Below, in pieces: positions 26,527 through 36,095 of a stretch of DNA of 64,000 nt. The stretch lies in contig NZ_ASJR01000009.1 of assembly GCF_000474745.1 (NCBI RefSeq), positions 1-64,000 of the forward strand. The letters run 5' to 3'. A program made the translations under genes and the position numbers. Under the pieces are notes generated by a model. The model searched no databases. It was not told where the DNA came from and worked only from the letters and a program-made list of their open reading frames with translations. How positions within the stretch are numbered: position 1 is the stretch's first letter; every line of letters begins with the position of its first letter. The stretch comes from Chitinivibrio alkaliphilus ACht1. Its GTDB lineage: Bacteria > Fibrobacterota > Chitinivibrionia > Chitinivibrionales > Chitinivibrionaceae.

Positions 26527-29283
26527 TTATTCACCCTGCGCTATGCTGCGCAGGTATCTTTCATAGTAGTGGTAATAGCCGCGTCGTACTCCCGTTCCAG
26601 CGGTGTGAAGCAGGGCTGCGGTGAGATAGCGATGCAGGCTTTTGCCATCTGTTGGTCCGGTGTATTCTCGGTTTCCTTCAGCAATGCAAGCGATGGTAAC
26701 GTCTATGGTGTCTGATCGTTGCGGTGATATTTTTCCCATGTCAAGACGGAGGACGGCATTCCAATTGCCATAGGTGGTTCGTTCTGTTGACCATGAAGGC
26801 GCATTAAAAGGGCGAAGGATATTATTTGTGGTTCCACTTTTGGCAAAATTTGAAAGAGGCTCTGATAGGCTGTAGGCTTTGGGGGAGTATGACGAAGTCG
26901 GCTCTTGCGGGTGGCGTGAAACTTCCTGCAGGGGGAGGTCTGCATGGGTTAAGTTGTCTGCGGGGGTGTTGATCAATCGCTTATGCAGTCCCAAAAGGGT
27001 TGGACGAAGGGAGTTTGTGGTTCGAAAGGGGTGGTACCGTACAGCCTGAGAATGTATGGGGTAGGAGGTGCCGTCGAGAGAAATTTCTTGAACAAAGAGG
27101 GATGGGTCTTCGGCGGGATTTTCTCGTAAGGTGTTATCATAGAGCATGTTGAATAAGTGCATCTGTTCCAGAAGAGACAACTCAATGGTTCCCAAAGCGG
27201 CAGAGTACAGGGAGTCATTGATATGGTCGACGGATACCCCGAGAATACGGCAGAGCTCTTTGTACAGGCGAATACCTGTGATCTCACGTCCTGCAAAGGT
27301 CTCACGAAGTGTTTCGTATTGATCAATGTTGTAAAGAAACTGTCCATGATTGAAATATTCTCTGTTGAGGGTGCTCTCTGGGGTAAACACTTCCGCCGAG
27401 AGGCGATAGGCACTTTCAACGCCAAGGATGTTGTTTGAGCGTGTGAGATGATTAAAAAGAAAGTCTTCTCCTCCTATTCGTTGTCCATAGTTGTGGACAT
27501 CATAGGGGGGCGCGCCTTGTGCAACAGAATGGAATCTGAACCAACCTCCACGTTCTGTTGGGTAGAAAGTTCGATGCCACGGTAGATCTGGGTCATCAGC
27601 ACATGTCGTATCGGACCACCGATCGTGGGGTTTAAATAATTCAAGGTCAAAGAGCAGGGCGTTGAGAATTGGCTTTGCCAAGGCAGATCCATTGGGGAGA
27701 CGTCGTTTGAAAAGACTTGCGTTTTCTGAGCCGATTTGATCTCGTGAGTAGGTTGCAAGAAGCTCTCCTGTACGTGCATCCATCATGGCGTAGGCAAAAA
27801 ACTGCCCATCTACTCGCACCGGGAGATGGGCGTAGTGGAACACGCTGCGGCGATACTGCGAGTCTCCCAGGGCACGGTATCGGATATTCGTAATTACGGT
27901 GTCTCCTGCAGTAAGGTGCGTGGCGGCGGGGCGGTCGTGCTCGGTAAAGAGGGAGTCTGTGGTAAGGATCGTTTTTGTATTGAGGGTGTCTTTCGGGGGC
28001 GTGGTGCGTGTAATATCTTCGCCAAAACTGCCAACCCGTGCACGGGTGACAATGGTTGTGTCACCACCAAAACCTCGGTTTCGTACCAATTGCTCCAGCG
28101 TTTTCTGTACCCCTCCATCAATGGTAAGGTCTATGGTGAGATTTCCCTGTCGTCGGATAAGAGAGGTTGGTTTGAGAAGATCAAAATTGTGGAGCTCCTC
28201 TTCAGCGTACCCTTCTTGGAGCAGGAATTTCTGCCAATACCTGTTTGCAAGATCAATGAGATGTGGATGGTCTGAATGAATGCGGCGGGGGCGTGAAAAT
28301 GTCAGGTTCTCTATTTCCGCAAGAACCGTGTCTGCATAGGCGGGGCTCCACCCCAAATACTCGGCAATACGGGGCATGTCAATTCGGCATTGTGCAGCGA
28401 TTCGTTCAGGGTAGTTCATACCCCACTTTACCATGCGCGATAGATACACGCTCTCAGCGTCTGTGAGCTCAGACACGGTTTTTCCCCAAAGCCCCTGGGA
28501 AATATCTGCAATACCAACAAGGCCGTATGAAGATGTCATACAGTGGTTTACATATACTTCAAGTATTTCTTCAGGCTCATATTTTTTTCGCAGTGCTGCC
28601 GCAAGGCGAAGCTCTTGAATTTTTCGATCCACCGAGCGTGCTACGTAGCGTTGCCCCTCTGAATCAAGGTGCGAGACAAACATTTTGGCTACTTGTTGTG
28701 TAAGGGTTGAGGTACCTCGGGGTTGGGAGAGTGAGAGGGTGGTGATGCTTTCTTGCAGCGCTACCACAATGGAGCGAACAAAACTATTGTATTCAAATCC
28801 ATAGGGGTTACTAAAAAAGTGTTGGTCCTCTGCGGCAACAAGTGCCCCCACGAATGTTTCTGGCAGGGAGTCGTAGGGGGTACGCACGTGATCTGTTTGA
28901 ATGATTGCAAGGGTGTCTTTGTGTCGGTCACGAATACAGATGCGATTAGAAAGGTCACTTATGCGATTGAGCCGCTCAACAACGCTAATCGAGGGGTAAT
29001 CTTCAAGGGGAATTCCCGTTGCTCGTGTGAGAGATTGCGGTGTTGAGGTGCCGGTTATGCGTTGGAGTTCTTGTTCCATCTTGTCTTCGTAGGCAATGTG
29101 ATGCCAGGCGGCACCGAAGTTGGTAGAAAGAAGTCCTTGCGCATCCATGGTAATGAGTTTTTCCGCCCAGCGGCGTGCATAGGCGTGTATCCAAATATGC
29201 CCTGTCCAGTATATGATAAGTGGTGAGAGTAGAAAGCCAACACAGAGAGCGCTTATGAGAGCAATTTTTGTATGTTTTTTCAT
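26527..29283 (-). CDS. Large class A penicillin-binding protein with altered SxxK
   Basis: 918 residues. A membrane anchor (residues 8-30) is followed by a GT51 transglycosylase domain with catalytic E152 in AAEDQHFFSNPYG and GTSTLTQQVAKMF. A transpeptidase-like domain follows with S616-N-N618 (RSNNIL) and K815-S-G817 (AKSGTTNN). The serine-lysine motif reads GSALAKP, S533 and K537, one residue longer than SxxK, so cross-linking activity is doubtful; the glycosyltransferase looks intact. It is much larger than PBP1A at 7.6 kb. It converges on the peroxiredoxin and is divergent from ribF. The ribosome site is weak. Confidence 0.8.
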   Translation of the reverse strand: MKKHTKIALISALCVGFLLSPLIIYWTGHIWIHAYARRWAEKLITMDAQGLLSTNFGAAWHHIAYEDKMEQELQRITGTSTPQSLTRATGIPLEDYPSISVVERLNRISDLSNRICIRDRHKDTLAIIQTDHVRTPYDSLPETFVGALVAAEDQHFFSNPYGFEYNSFVRSIVVALQESITTLSLSQPRGTSTLTQQVAKMFVSHLDSEGQRYVARSVDRKIQELRLAAALRKKYEPEEILEVYVNHCMTSSYGLVGIADISQGLWGKTVSELTDAESVYLSRMVKWGMNYPERIAAQCRIDMPRIAEYLGWSPAYADTVLAEIENLTFSRPRRIHSDHPHLIDLANRYWQKFLLQEGYAEEELHNFDLLKPTSLIRRQGNLTIDLTIDGGVQKTLEQLVRNRGFGGDTTIVTRARVGSFGEDITRTTPPKDTLNTKTILTTDSLFTEHDRPAATHLTAGDTVITNIRYRALGDSQYRRSVFHYAHLPVRVDGQFFAYAMMDARTGELLATYSRDQIGSENASLFKRRLPNGSALAKPILNALLFDLELFKPHDRWSDTTCADDPDLPWHRTFYPTERGGWFRFHSVAQGAPPYDVHNYGQRIGGEDFLFNHLTRSNNILGVESAYRLSAEVFTPESTLNREYFNHGQFLYNIDQYETLRETFAGREITGIRLYKELCRILGVSVDHINDSLYSAALGTIELSLLEQMHLFNMLYDNTLRENPAEDPSLFVQEISLDGTSYPIHSQAVRYHPFRTTNSLRPTLLGLHKRLINTPADNLTHADLPLQEVSRHPQEPTSSYSPKAYSLSEPLSNFAKSGTTNNILRPFNAPSWSTERTTYGNWNAVLRLDMGKISPQRSDTIDVTIACIAEGNREYTGPTDGKSLHRYLTAALLHTAGTGVRRGYYHYYERYLRSIAQGE

Positions 29284-29362
29284 CCGAGCCTATAGAAATC
29301 TGGATACTTTGAAACAATATAAACTATTTTTTGGCACATACGGAATAAACGAGGGATCACGG

Positions 29363-30298
29363 GTGCAAATAGTAGAATATTCAGAAGAGTTACAGATTGC
29401 GACACCTTCCCTTGTGAGTATCGGCAACTTTGATGGTGTGCACGTTGGGCATCGAATGTTGCTTGAACGGCTAGTTTCAAAGGCGCGACTCTTACGAACC
29501 TGCTCCATTGTTCTTACGTTTGAACCCCATACTCGTGAAGTTGTTCATGGTGAGAGGGTTCCTCGTCTGACTCTGCAGAGGGAAAAGGAATTGCTGTTGC
29601 GTTCCTTTGGAATTGATTATTGTATCACCATACCCTTCACAAAAAACATGGCATCTCTTAATAAAGAAGCTTTCATGAAGAATGTCTTGGTGAAGCAGCT
29701 CTCCTGCAAAGGTGTTGTCATGGGTGAGGATCATAGCTTCGGGAGAAAAAGGGATGATTTGGAAAATAATTATCCTATTCGGTGTGAAATGAATGATTTT
29801 TACACGGTAAAATTGAGGTTATACCGGGAGAATGATGTTGCTGCCAGCTCAACCTCCGTGAGAGAGTATGTCTCTTCGGGAGAGATAGAGTCGGCCTGTG
29901 ATATGCTCGGACATCCTTATTTGCTCTGTGCTGTGCGAACCCGTGGTAAGCGTCTTGGAAGAGAGTTGGGCTACCCCACTCTGAATTTTCTTCCACCGCC
30001 TTCGCAAAAATTAGTTCCACCCCCGGGTGTGTATGCTGCAGCGCTTGAGTGCCATGGGGTTCTGTTGGAAGGGTGTCTCTATTTTGGGGACTGTCCGACC
30101 TTCGGTAATCGGGATGTTCATTTTGAGTTTTTCTCCCTTGATGAGTTGCCGCCCCGTATAGATCAGGAACGGGAGGTGCTTCTCTGGATACAGAAAGAAA
30201 TTCGCCAGGAGCAGCGCTTCGATACTCCTGAGGAGTTGGTGGCTCAGATGGAAAAAGATGTAGAGAGTATACGGAACTATTTCAGGAAGGAATGGTAA
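29363..30298 (+). CDS. ribF: Bifunctional riboflavin kinase / FAD synthetase RibF
   Basis: RibF makes FMN and then FAD from riboflavin. The N-terminal adenylyltransferase domain shows SIGNFDGVHVGHRMLL, VLTFEPHT and SSTSVREYVSSGE; the C-terminal flavokinase domain has GRELGYPTLNF and PPPGVYAA. The frame stays open upstream to 29213, but GTG 29363, six bases after GAGGGA, gives the family start and 311 residues. The stop overlaps the rpsO ATG as TAATG, a common ribF-rpsO arrangement. Confidence 0.93.
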   Translation: MQIVEYSEELQIATPSLVSIGNFDGVHVGHRMLLERLVSKARLLRTCSIVLTFEPHTREVVHGERVPRLTLQREKELLLRSFGIDYCITIPFTKNMASLNKEAFMKNVLVKQLSCKGVVMGEDHSFGRKRDDLENNYPIRCEMNDFYTVKLRLYRENDVAASSTSVREYVSSGEIESACDMLGHPYLLCAVRTRGKRLGRELGYPTLNFLPPPSQKLVPPPGVYAAALECHGVLLEGCLYFGDCPTFGNRDVHFEFFSLDELPPRIDQEREVLLWIQKEIRQEQRFDTPEELVAQMEKDVESIRNYFRKEW

Positions 30299-30567
30299 TG
30301 TCAATTACAACTGAAAAAAAAGCAGAGTTGATACGTGAGTTTGGCGCAGGTGAAGCTGATTCAGGTAATGCCTGTGTACAAGTGGCCATACTGACGGAGA
30401 GAATAAAAAATCTTACCGGGCATGTGAAGGCAAACAAAAAGGATCACGATACGCGGCGGAGTCTTATGATGCTTATCGGAAAGAGAAAGCGTTTGCTGAA
30501 ATATCTTCGTGAGCGTGAAATCGAAACGTATCGAGAGCTTCTGAAGCGATTGAACCTAAAACGATAA
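30298..30567 (+). CDS. rpsO: Ribosomal protein S15
   Basis: 89 residues, the full family length. S15 binds 16S rRNA early in 30S assembly. Typical segments are ADSGNACVQVAILTERIKNL, HDTRRSLMMLIGKRKRLLKY and YRELLKRLNLKR. ATG 30298 is chosen over an in-frame ATG six bases earlier because GGAAGG is better spaced and the start MSITTEKK fits the family. It is coupled to ribF and followed by a terminator. Confidence 0.96.
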   Translation: MSITTEKKAELIREFGAGEADSGNACVQVAILTERIKNLTGHVKANKKDHDTRRSLMMLIGKRKRLLKYLREREIETYRELLKRLNLKR

Positions 30568-30595
30568 GTTTTGCTTTGATACGAGTATATTTGTG

Positions 30596-30623
30596 AAGGC
30601 TGTCCGCATGGACAGCCTTTTTT
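30596..30623 (+). terminator. Rho-independent terminator after rpsO
   Basis: A 10-bp stem AAGGCTGTCC/GGACAGCCTT with a GCAT loop is followed by a T run. It ends the ribF-rpsO transcript. Confidence 0.9.
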
Positions 30624-30697
30624 GGATGTTTTTTACAGAGGCATCTCAGGATAATGTATTTTACTATCTGTAATTCCTATTTACCAAAGGCGGCACT

Positions 30698-31411
30698 GTG
30701 GAAGAGACCTTGTCATCCTCCCTTGAGGATTATTTAGAGACAATTCTGGAATTAGTGGAAGAAAATTCTGTTGCCCGTGTTAAGGATATCTCCGATCGAC
30801 TGGGAGTAAAACGTTCCTCTGTGACCGTTGCCCTGCGAAATTTGTCTGAACGCGGACTGGTACATTATGCGCCCTATTCTGTAATCACTCTTACATCGAA
30901 GGGGGATGGAATTGCAAAATGTATTAGTTGTAAGCACACCTATCTTCGTCTTTTCTTTAAGGAACTTCTTGGTCTTGATGATGCCATGGCAGAAAAAATT
31001 GCCTGTCGTCTAGAGCACGGCTTTGATTCTTCTGCCTTTATTCGTTTTCGTGCCTTTATTGATATTGTGAAGGAGCGGTTTGACCTCACTGATCTACACG
31101 CAGAAATTGATACTGCAGCAGAAGGTAGTCTTGAGGATTGTCTTTGCGGTGGGGGTGCCCCCTTTGGCGAAGAGAGACCCCATCTTTGTGCTCTTGCAGA
31201 TTGTCAAGAGGGGGATCGTGGTGTTGTGCGCTCTCTGTATCTTCAAGAAGGGGAGTTGAATATGCTGGCAGATATGGGGATTGTGGCGGAACGGCAGGTT
31301 CGTGTTATTACGAACGATCGCGCGGCGGGAAATATCACCGTAGCCGGGGTAGATACGAAATGTACCCTCGATTATGAAACGGCGCGTCATATTCTTCTTG
31401 CCATCCAGTAA
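30698..31411 (+). CDS. DtxR/MntR-family metal-dependent transcription regulator
   Basis: 237 residues. The N-terminal winged helix (SLEDYLETILELVEENSVAR, DISDRLGVKRSSVTVALRNL) binds DNA. The middle dimerisation domain carries the metal-site helix AEKIACRLEHGFD. The C-terminus is an SH3-like FeoA domain (LADCQEGDRGVVRSLYL). Such regulators repress metal uptake genes when Fe2+ or Mn2+ is high. No transporter or clear operator is visible nearby, so its regulon is elsewhere. The start is GTG 30698 after AAAGGCGG. The stop overlaps the next gene as TAATG. Confidence 0.88.
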   Translation: MEETLSSSLEDYLETILELVEENSVARVKDISDRLGVKRSSVTVALRNLSERGLVHYAPYSVITLTSKGDGIAKCISCKHTYLRLFFKELLGLDDAMAEKIACRLEHGFDSSAFIRFRAFIDIVKERFDLTDLHAEIDTAAEGSLEDCLCGGGAPFGEERPHLCALADCQEGDRGVVRSLYLQEGELNMLADMGIVAERQVRVITNDRAAGNITVAGVDTKCTLDYETARHILLAIQ

Positions 31412-32244
31412 TGCGCCCTGTTTTTTCGGTTGTCATCCCCACGTATAATCGCTATGAGCAATGTGTACGGGCGCTCTCCTCTGTAATAGCCCAGGATTTT
31501 CCTTTCTGGGAGGTGATCCTTGTTGATGATGGGTCTACCATGGCTATTCCTGAAGCCTTTCGACGATTACTTTCGCAGCACTCCGAGAAAATTACCCTTC
31601 TCTCCTTTCCTGAGAATCGGGGCGTCTCCGCGGCACGAAATGCTGGTATTGCCCGTGCTCGTGGAGAGTGGGTCGCCTTTCTTGACAGTGATGATGTGTG
31701 GCATCGGGAAAAATTGACCCGGCAATATGAAAAATGTCAAAGCCAAGGGTATCTCATTCATCAAACACGAGAAATTTGGATTCGCCGTGGGGTGCGGGTA
31801 AACCCGCCCCGAAAATGTGAGAAATATGAGGGAGATCTCTTTGCGGACAGCTTAGAGCGGTGTATAGTTACCCCTTCATCCGTGGTAATTCATGGCTCTC
31901 TTTTTACTCGGTTTGGTCTGTTCAATGAGTCCTTTCCCGCCTGTGAGGACTACGATTTATGGATTCGAATGACAGCACAGCTTCCCGTTGGATTAGTGGA
32001 TGCCTATCTTCTCACTCGATACGGCGGACACGCAGATCAGCTTTCCATAACCGTCCCGGTGCAAGACCGATACCGCGTCGAGGCTCTTCAGGCTCTGTTA
32101 GAAACAGGGGGGCTTTCTCTGTATCAACAAGAGCTGGTACGCAGGGTTCTACGGAAGAAAGCAGAAATTCTCCTTCTCGGTGCTCAGAAACGGGGCCTTC
32201 ATGAGGAAGAACGCTACTATGCCGGAATTCTTACAGAAAAATAA
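31411..32244 (+). CDS. Family 2 glycosyltransferase
   Basis: 277 residues with the GT-A fold: FSVVIPTYNRYEQCVRALSS at the N-terminus, ILVDDGS, NRGVSAARNAGIARARGEW and the metal-binding FLDSDDVW. The acceptor region has PACEDYDLWIRM. It uses a nucleotide sugar to glycosylate an unknown acceptor such as a polysaccharide or lipid. There is no membrane segment. Translation is coupled to the DtxR gene by a one-base overlap, though a functional link is not obvious. Confidence 0.85.
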   Translation: MRPVFSVVIPTYNRYEQCVRALSSVIAQDFPFWEVILVDDGSTMAIPEAFRRLLSQHSEKITLLSFPENRGVSAARNAGIARARGEWVAFLDSDDVWHREKLTRQYEKCQSQGYLIHQTREIWIRRGVRVNPPRKCEKYEGDLFADSLERCIVTPSSVVIHGSLFTRFGLFNESFPACEDYDLWIRMTAQLPVGLVDAYLLTRYGGHADQLSITVPVQDRYRVEALQALLETGGLSLYQQELVRRVLRKKAEILLLGAQKRGLHEEERYYAGILTEK

Positions 32245-32314
32245 TCTCCTTTTATTGCAATTTTAGTACCGCCATTATACACTCTGTTTTTAGCTCATTT
32301 CATGGATGTAAAGT

Positions 32315-33532
32315 ATGTCAATGACCTTTTTGGGACGACAACCTGTTTTTACTTCAGCCATGGAGACCTATGGGTATGAGTTGCTATACCGGTCAAATGA
32401 AATAAATCGTGCGGATTTTCATGACGGAAATCGTGCCACCTCAAGTGTCTTGGTAAACTCTTTTTTTGAATTCGGGTTGAAAAACATTGTCGGAGAGAGC
32501 CGTGCCTTTATCAATCTCCCTCGAGATTTTATTATTGGGACCTATGAGCTTCCCTTCGATCCTGAACAAATTGTGTTAGAAGTATTAGAGACGATCTCCT
32601 TTGACGATACCGTTGCTGAGGCCCTGCTTGCCCTTCGACGAAAAGGGTTTATTCTCTGTCTTGATGACTTTATACTTCCTGAATCAGGAGAAAATCCCTT
32701 TGTAGACTATGTCGATATTGTAAAGCTTGAACTGCCGGCATACTCACCTCCGCGCTTATTAAAAACTGCACACTACCTGCAAAGCAAGGGGGTAGAAATC
32801 CTTGCGGAAAAAGTTGAGACCCGTGAAGAGTTTGAGTTATGTCGCCGGGTGGGATGTGATTTTTTTCAAGGGTACTTTTTTTGTAAACCGAATATTTTGA
32901 AACAGGAGAAAATTCCTAAAAATAGATTTGCGATTATACGGCTTCTGAAACGTGTCCATGACCCCTTGGTTAGTTTTTCTGAGCTTGAGGAGTTGATTGC
33001 TCAGGATGTGACCCTGTCATATCGTATTCTCAAATATATTAACTCAGCCGTATTCTGTTTGCGTTCACGGGTAGAGTCAATTAAACGGGCATTGTCCTAT
33101 ATTGGCCTTGAGAAGTTAAAACAGTGGATTTATATTATGTCCATTGCGGATATTTCCAATGATCGCAGCATTATTCCCCTTATTGAGACCTCCATGATTC
33201 GTTCAAAAATGTGCGAGTTGATAGGCAATGCCGTTGGGGCTTCGCAGGGGAAAAATATTTTTGCCACGGTCGGACTTTTTTCTACCCTTGATGCGGTGGT
33301 TGGCATACCCCTACAGGATATTTTGGAGGAACTCCCCTTCTCTCAGGAAATAAACCGGGCCTTGCTTCATGCAGAGGGGCTTCCGGGGGAGATCTTGCAT
33401 GTGACACGCACCTTGGAGTCGGGAAAACCACCCGAAGAGGGTTTTCAAAATATTTCATCTAAGCGCCTGGGAGAGTTGTATATTGACGCCATACAATGGG
33501 TCAATAAAAACATGAATGAGATATTTTCCTGA
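32315..33532 (+). CDS. Degenerate EAL plus HDOD signalling protein (YuxH type)
   Basis: 405 residues. The N-terminal half is an EAL-like barrel (RQPVFTSAMETYGYELLYRS, FINLPRD, ILCLDDF, VDIVKLEL, VEILAEKVETREEF), but the catalytic EAL is ELL and the normal metal ligands are only partly kept. Cyclic-di-GMP hydrolysis is therefore unlikely. The C-terminal half is an HDOD domain (FSELEELIAQDVTLSYRILKY, SIKRALSYIGLEKLKQWI). Such proteins act as c-di-GMP-linked scaffolds in motility or chemotaxis. It precedes a diguanylate cyclase by 35 bases, suggesting a shared pathway. Confidence 0.88.
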   Translation: MSMTFLGRQPVFTSAMETYGYELLYRSNEINRADFHDGNRATSSVLVNSFFEFGLKNIVGESRAFINLPRDFIIGTYELPFDPEQIVLEVLETISFDDTVAEALLALRRKGFILCLDDFILPESGENPFVDYVDIVKLELPAYSPPRLLKTAHYLQSKGVEILAEKVETREEFELCRRVGCDFFQGYFFCKPNILKQEKIPKNRFAIIRLLKRVHDPLVSFSELEELIAQDVTLSYRILKYINSAVFCLRSRVESIKRALSYIGLEKLKQWIYIMSIADISNDRSIIPLIETSMIRSKMCELIGNAVGASQGKNIFATVGLFSTLDAVVGIPLQDILEELPFSQEINRALLHAEGLPGEILHVTRTLESGKPPEEGFQNISSKRLGELYIDAIQWVNKNMNEIFS

Positions 33533-33567
33533 GATACGGGAGAGTTCACAAAGGGTGGCATTAAGCG

Positions 33568-35046
33568 ATGAATCACGAAAGACGGGTGCTTGTTGTTGAT
33601 GATGATTCCATATCCCGTATGGTCTTGCGGGAGGCGCTCTCCATTTCATATCGGGTAGATGCTGCCAGTGATATCTTTGAAGCTCTTGAGTATCTTGATA
33701 CCTCTGAATATGCTGTTGTGGTGACGGATCTTGTCTTGCAAGGGCATACGGGTATTGATATTGCCAAGCAGATACGAAAAATGGGTCTTGACACAGAGGT
33801 TATTGTTGTCACGGGGCATGATTCCCTAGAAACGGTTCGTGAGGCCATTCATGTGGGGGTGAACTATTATCTGACCAAACCCTTGAATACATCGGAGCTG
33901 CGTTCTTTGGTAAAACAGTCGATCTATACCTATGAGTTTAATCGTCAGGCCGGTGAGATATTACAAAGCTCATGCGTTTCAGGAACTCCCGTCGTGGCAA
34001 CGGCGCTGCAAAATGCCATGGATTATTACAACATTCAGCGACAACTGAGTAAGACGAGAAATGTTGAGGATGCCATAAGCGCTTTCTTCCATATGTTTAC
34101 GTCTCAGCAGGGGTGTTCCTCTGCCATGGCGTATCTCACAGACGGAGAGGCATACTATCTCTATTTTTACGGGGGCTACTCCGAAGATGAGCTCTTTTCT
34201 TTTCTTGAAACGTCCCTTGACCAGGATCTCTTGCAGAGTGTTTCCTATCCACGGGGGCTCCCCCAGGATGATATCTGTTTTTATAAACTGGGCGGAACCA
34301 ACCGGTCTGATATTACCTCCAGTGAAAAAATGATCTTTTCCCCTCTAACGGGGCTTGGGTCGTCCCTTGGTTTTATCGGTCTCTTTGGAGATGCAATTTC
34401 TCTTAACAGGCCAGTGGTTAATCGATTTTATACCTGTATCCCCATTATTACCCCGGTGATAAAACGTATCTATCTCGAGCAGAAAATAAATCATCAGGCG
34501 CAGACAGATACACTTACGGGAATTGCCAATCGTCGTATGCTTGAGCAGGCGTTTCATAGAGAAATTAAACGAGCCTTGCGCTATGGGACACCCATATCGG
34601 TGGTCATGATTGATCTGGATGACTTCAAACAGGTAAATGATACCCATGGGCATATTGTGGGGGATAGTATTCTCAAGGATTTTGTCCAGAAAGTAAATGG
34701 TATTATTCGTGGATCAGATCTATTTGCCCGCTATGGAGGAGAAGAGTTTACCTTAATTCTTCCTGAGACGGAGAAGGAGGGTGCTCTTCATCTTGCAGAG
34801 AAGGTGCGGAGCGAAATTGAGACAACCGGCTATGAAGAACATGCTCTATCGGTGCAGTATACCATAAGTCTTGGCGTAAGTTGCATCTCCGGTGTTGATA
34901 GAAACAGCCAGGCTGATGCTGTAGGTTCTGATACCTGCGGGAAGGTTGCAGAGACGGCAATACACCAAGCAGACCAAGCGTTATATCAAGCAAAAGAAAT
35001 GGGGAAGAATCGAGCTGTCCTGTTTCAACAAGAGGCGACTTCTTGA
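33568..35046 (+). CDS. Response regulator diguanylate cyclase (REC-GGDEF)
   Basis: 492 residues. REC at about 1-125 has VVDDDS, phospho-acceptor Asp in VVVTDLVLQGHTG, and VTGHDS and YYLTKPLN. A GAF-like middle region (about 150-310) is followed by a GGDEF domain starting DTLTGIANRR. It has the metal site MIDLDDFKQVND and active site RYGGEEFTLILP. An RGSD inhibitory site lies five residues before GGEEF, so product feedback is expected. It makes c-di-GMP when phosphorylated. The cognate kinase is not in the window. The stop overlaps holA. Confidence 0.93.
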   Translation: MNHERRVLVVDDDSISRMVLREALSISYRVDAASDIFEALEYLDTSEYAVVVTDLVLQGHTGIDIAKQIRKMGLDTEVIVVTGHDSLETVREAIHVGVNYYLTKPLNTSELRSLVKQSIYTYEFNRQAGEILQSSCVSGTPVVATALQNAMDYYNIQRQLSKTRNVEDAISAFFHMFTSQQGCSSAMAYLTDGEAYYLYFYGGYSEDELFSFLETSLDQDLLQSVSYPRGLPQDDICFYKLGGTNRSDITSSEKMIFSPLTGLGSSLGFIGLFGDAISLNRPVVNRFYTCIPIITPVIKRIYLEQKINHQAQTDTLTGIANRRMLEQAFHREIKRALRYGTPISVVMIDLDDFKQVNDTHGHIVGDSILKDFVQKVNGIIRGSDLFARYGGEEFTLILPETEKEGALHLAEKVRSEIETTGYEEHALSVQYTISLGVSCISGVDRNSQADAVGSDTCGKVAETAIHQADQALYQAKEMGKNRAVLFQQEATS

Positions 35047-36095
35047 GCGTTCATGTACATATTTTTACCGGGGACGATGTGCTGGGGATGAGTGCCGCTC
35101 GCGAACGGTTTTTGCAAGCTCTTTCAGAACAGAAGGAGGGATGGGAACATCGCGCGTTTGACGATACGCAGCATACCTTAGACGACTTTCTTGCCGATAT
35201 GCAGTCTCCAACATTTTTGGATGGGTCTCGCCTGTTTCACTTTCGCCATGGTGAACAGTTCTCCCCAAGGGAGGTTCGCTTGCTTGGATTGGCCATGCAG
35301 GACCTTCCTGCAGATACGCGTGTGCTTATTGAATATGGCAAGGTTTCGAGCAAGGAGTTTCTCTCAGCTTTGAATCTTCCCAAAAAAACATATGAGCGTA
35401 AAAATTTCATAAAACCTCGTGATTACAAAATGGTAGAGTGGTTGCAGGGGCAAACAGATATGCTCTGGGAGCGCTCCATAGACCTCGATGGTGCTCGTCT
35501 CTTGGTAGAGCATTGTGACCATGATCTGGCGGCTATTTATCGGGAACTTCAGAAAATTGATACCTACCTTGCACCGGCTCAGCCGATACGCTTGGAGACG
35601 GTGCAGCTGATTTGCGGTACTTCCGTTGCGATAAAACCGGATGATCTCTGTGATGCCTTGGGGTTTCGAAAGTGGAATCAAGTGGAACAGGTGCTTCGTC
35701 ATGTTGAAGATAGCAAAGGGTATTCTCTCATGTTCTTTTTGGTGAGTGTGGAGCGTCATTTTTGGAATCTCTATAAAATTCGAGCCTATTCTGAAACACA
35801 TCGCGATCGAGCAAATCTGGTATTTCGCGGAACCTTTCATCAAAAAAATGATGCGGCGAAGGAGATCGCCTTTTCTACGGGGATATTACAGCCAGATCAG
35901 GAGAAACGTCTGTATCCTGCTGTAATAAAACGGGGGATTATCGGGCAGGCGGCAAAATACTCCCTTCGGGAGTTGCGTGGTATTCAGATTTCCCTGGCAG
36001 AATATGATCGTGGCTGTAAGGGTGGCCGGTTTCGCTTAGATTTGTCTTCTTTTACAGAGTTATGCAGCACTATTGTGGGAATGGAGAGACGGTGA
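35043..36095 (+). CDS. holA: DNA polymerase III delta subunit
   Basis: HolA is the clamp-loader wrench that opens the beta clamp. The 350 residues carry the weakly conserved family pattern: an N-terminal AAA-like domain (VHVHIFTGDDVLGMSAARERF, SPTFLDGSRLFHF), RLLVEHCDHDLAAIYRELQK in the middle and a helical collar domain. The start is TTG 35043, overlapping the GGDEF stop by four bases. The stop overlaps truA by GTGA. Identification rests on overall pattern more than on catalytic motifs. Confidence 0.78.
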   Translation: MSVHVHIFTGDDVLGMSAARERFLQALSEQKEGWEHRAFDDTQHTLDDFLADMQSPTFLDGSRLFHFRHGEQFSPREVRLLGLAMQDLPADTRVLIEYGKVSSKEFLSALNLPKKTYERKNFIKPRDYKMVEWLQGQTDMLWERSIDLDGARLLVEHCDHDLAAIYRELQKIDTYLAPAQPIRLETVQLICGTSVAIKPDDLCDALGFRKWNQVEQVLRHVEDSKGYSLMFFLVSVERHFWNLYKIRAYSETHRDRANLVFRGTFHQKNDAAKEIAFSTGILQPDQEKRLYPAVIKRGIIGQAAKYSLRELRGIQISLAEYDRGCKGGRFRLDLSSFTELCSTIVGMERR

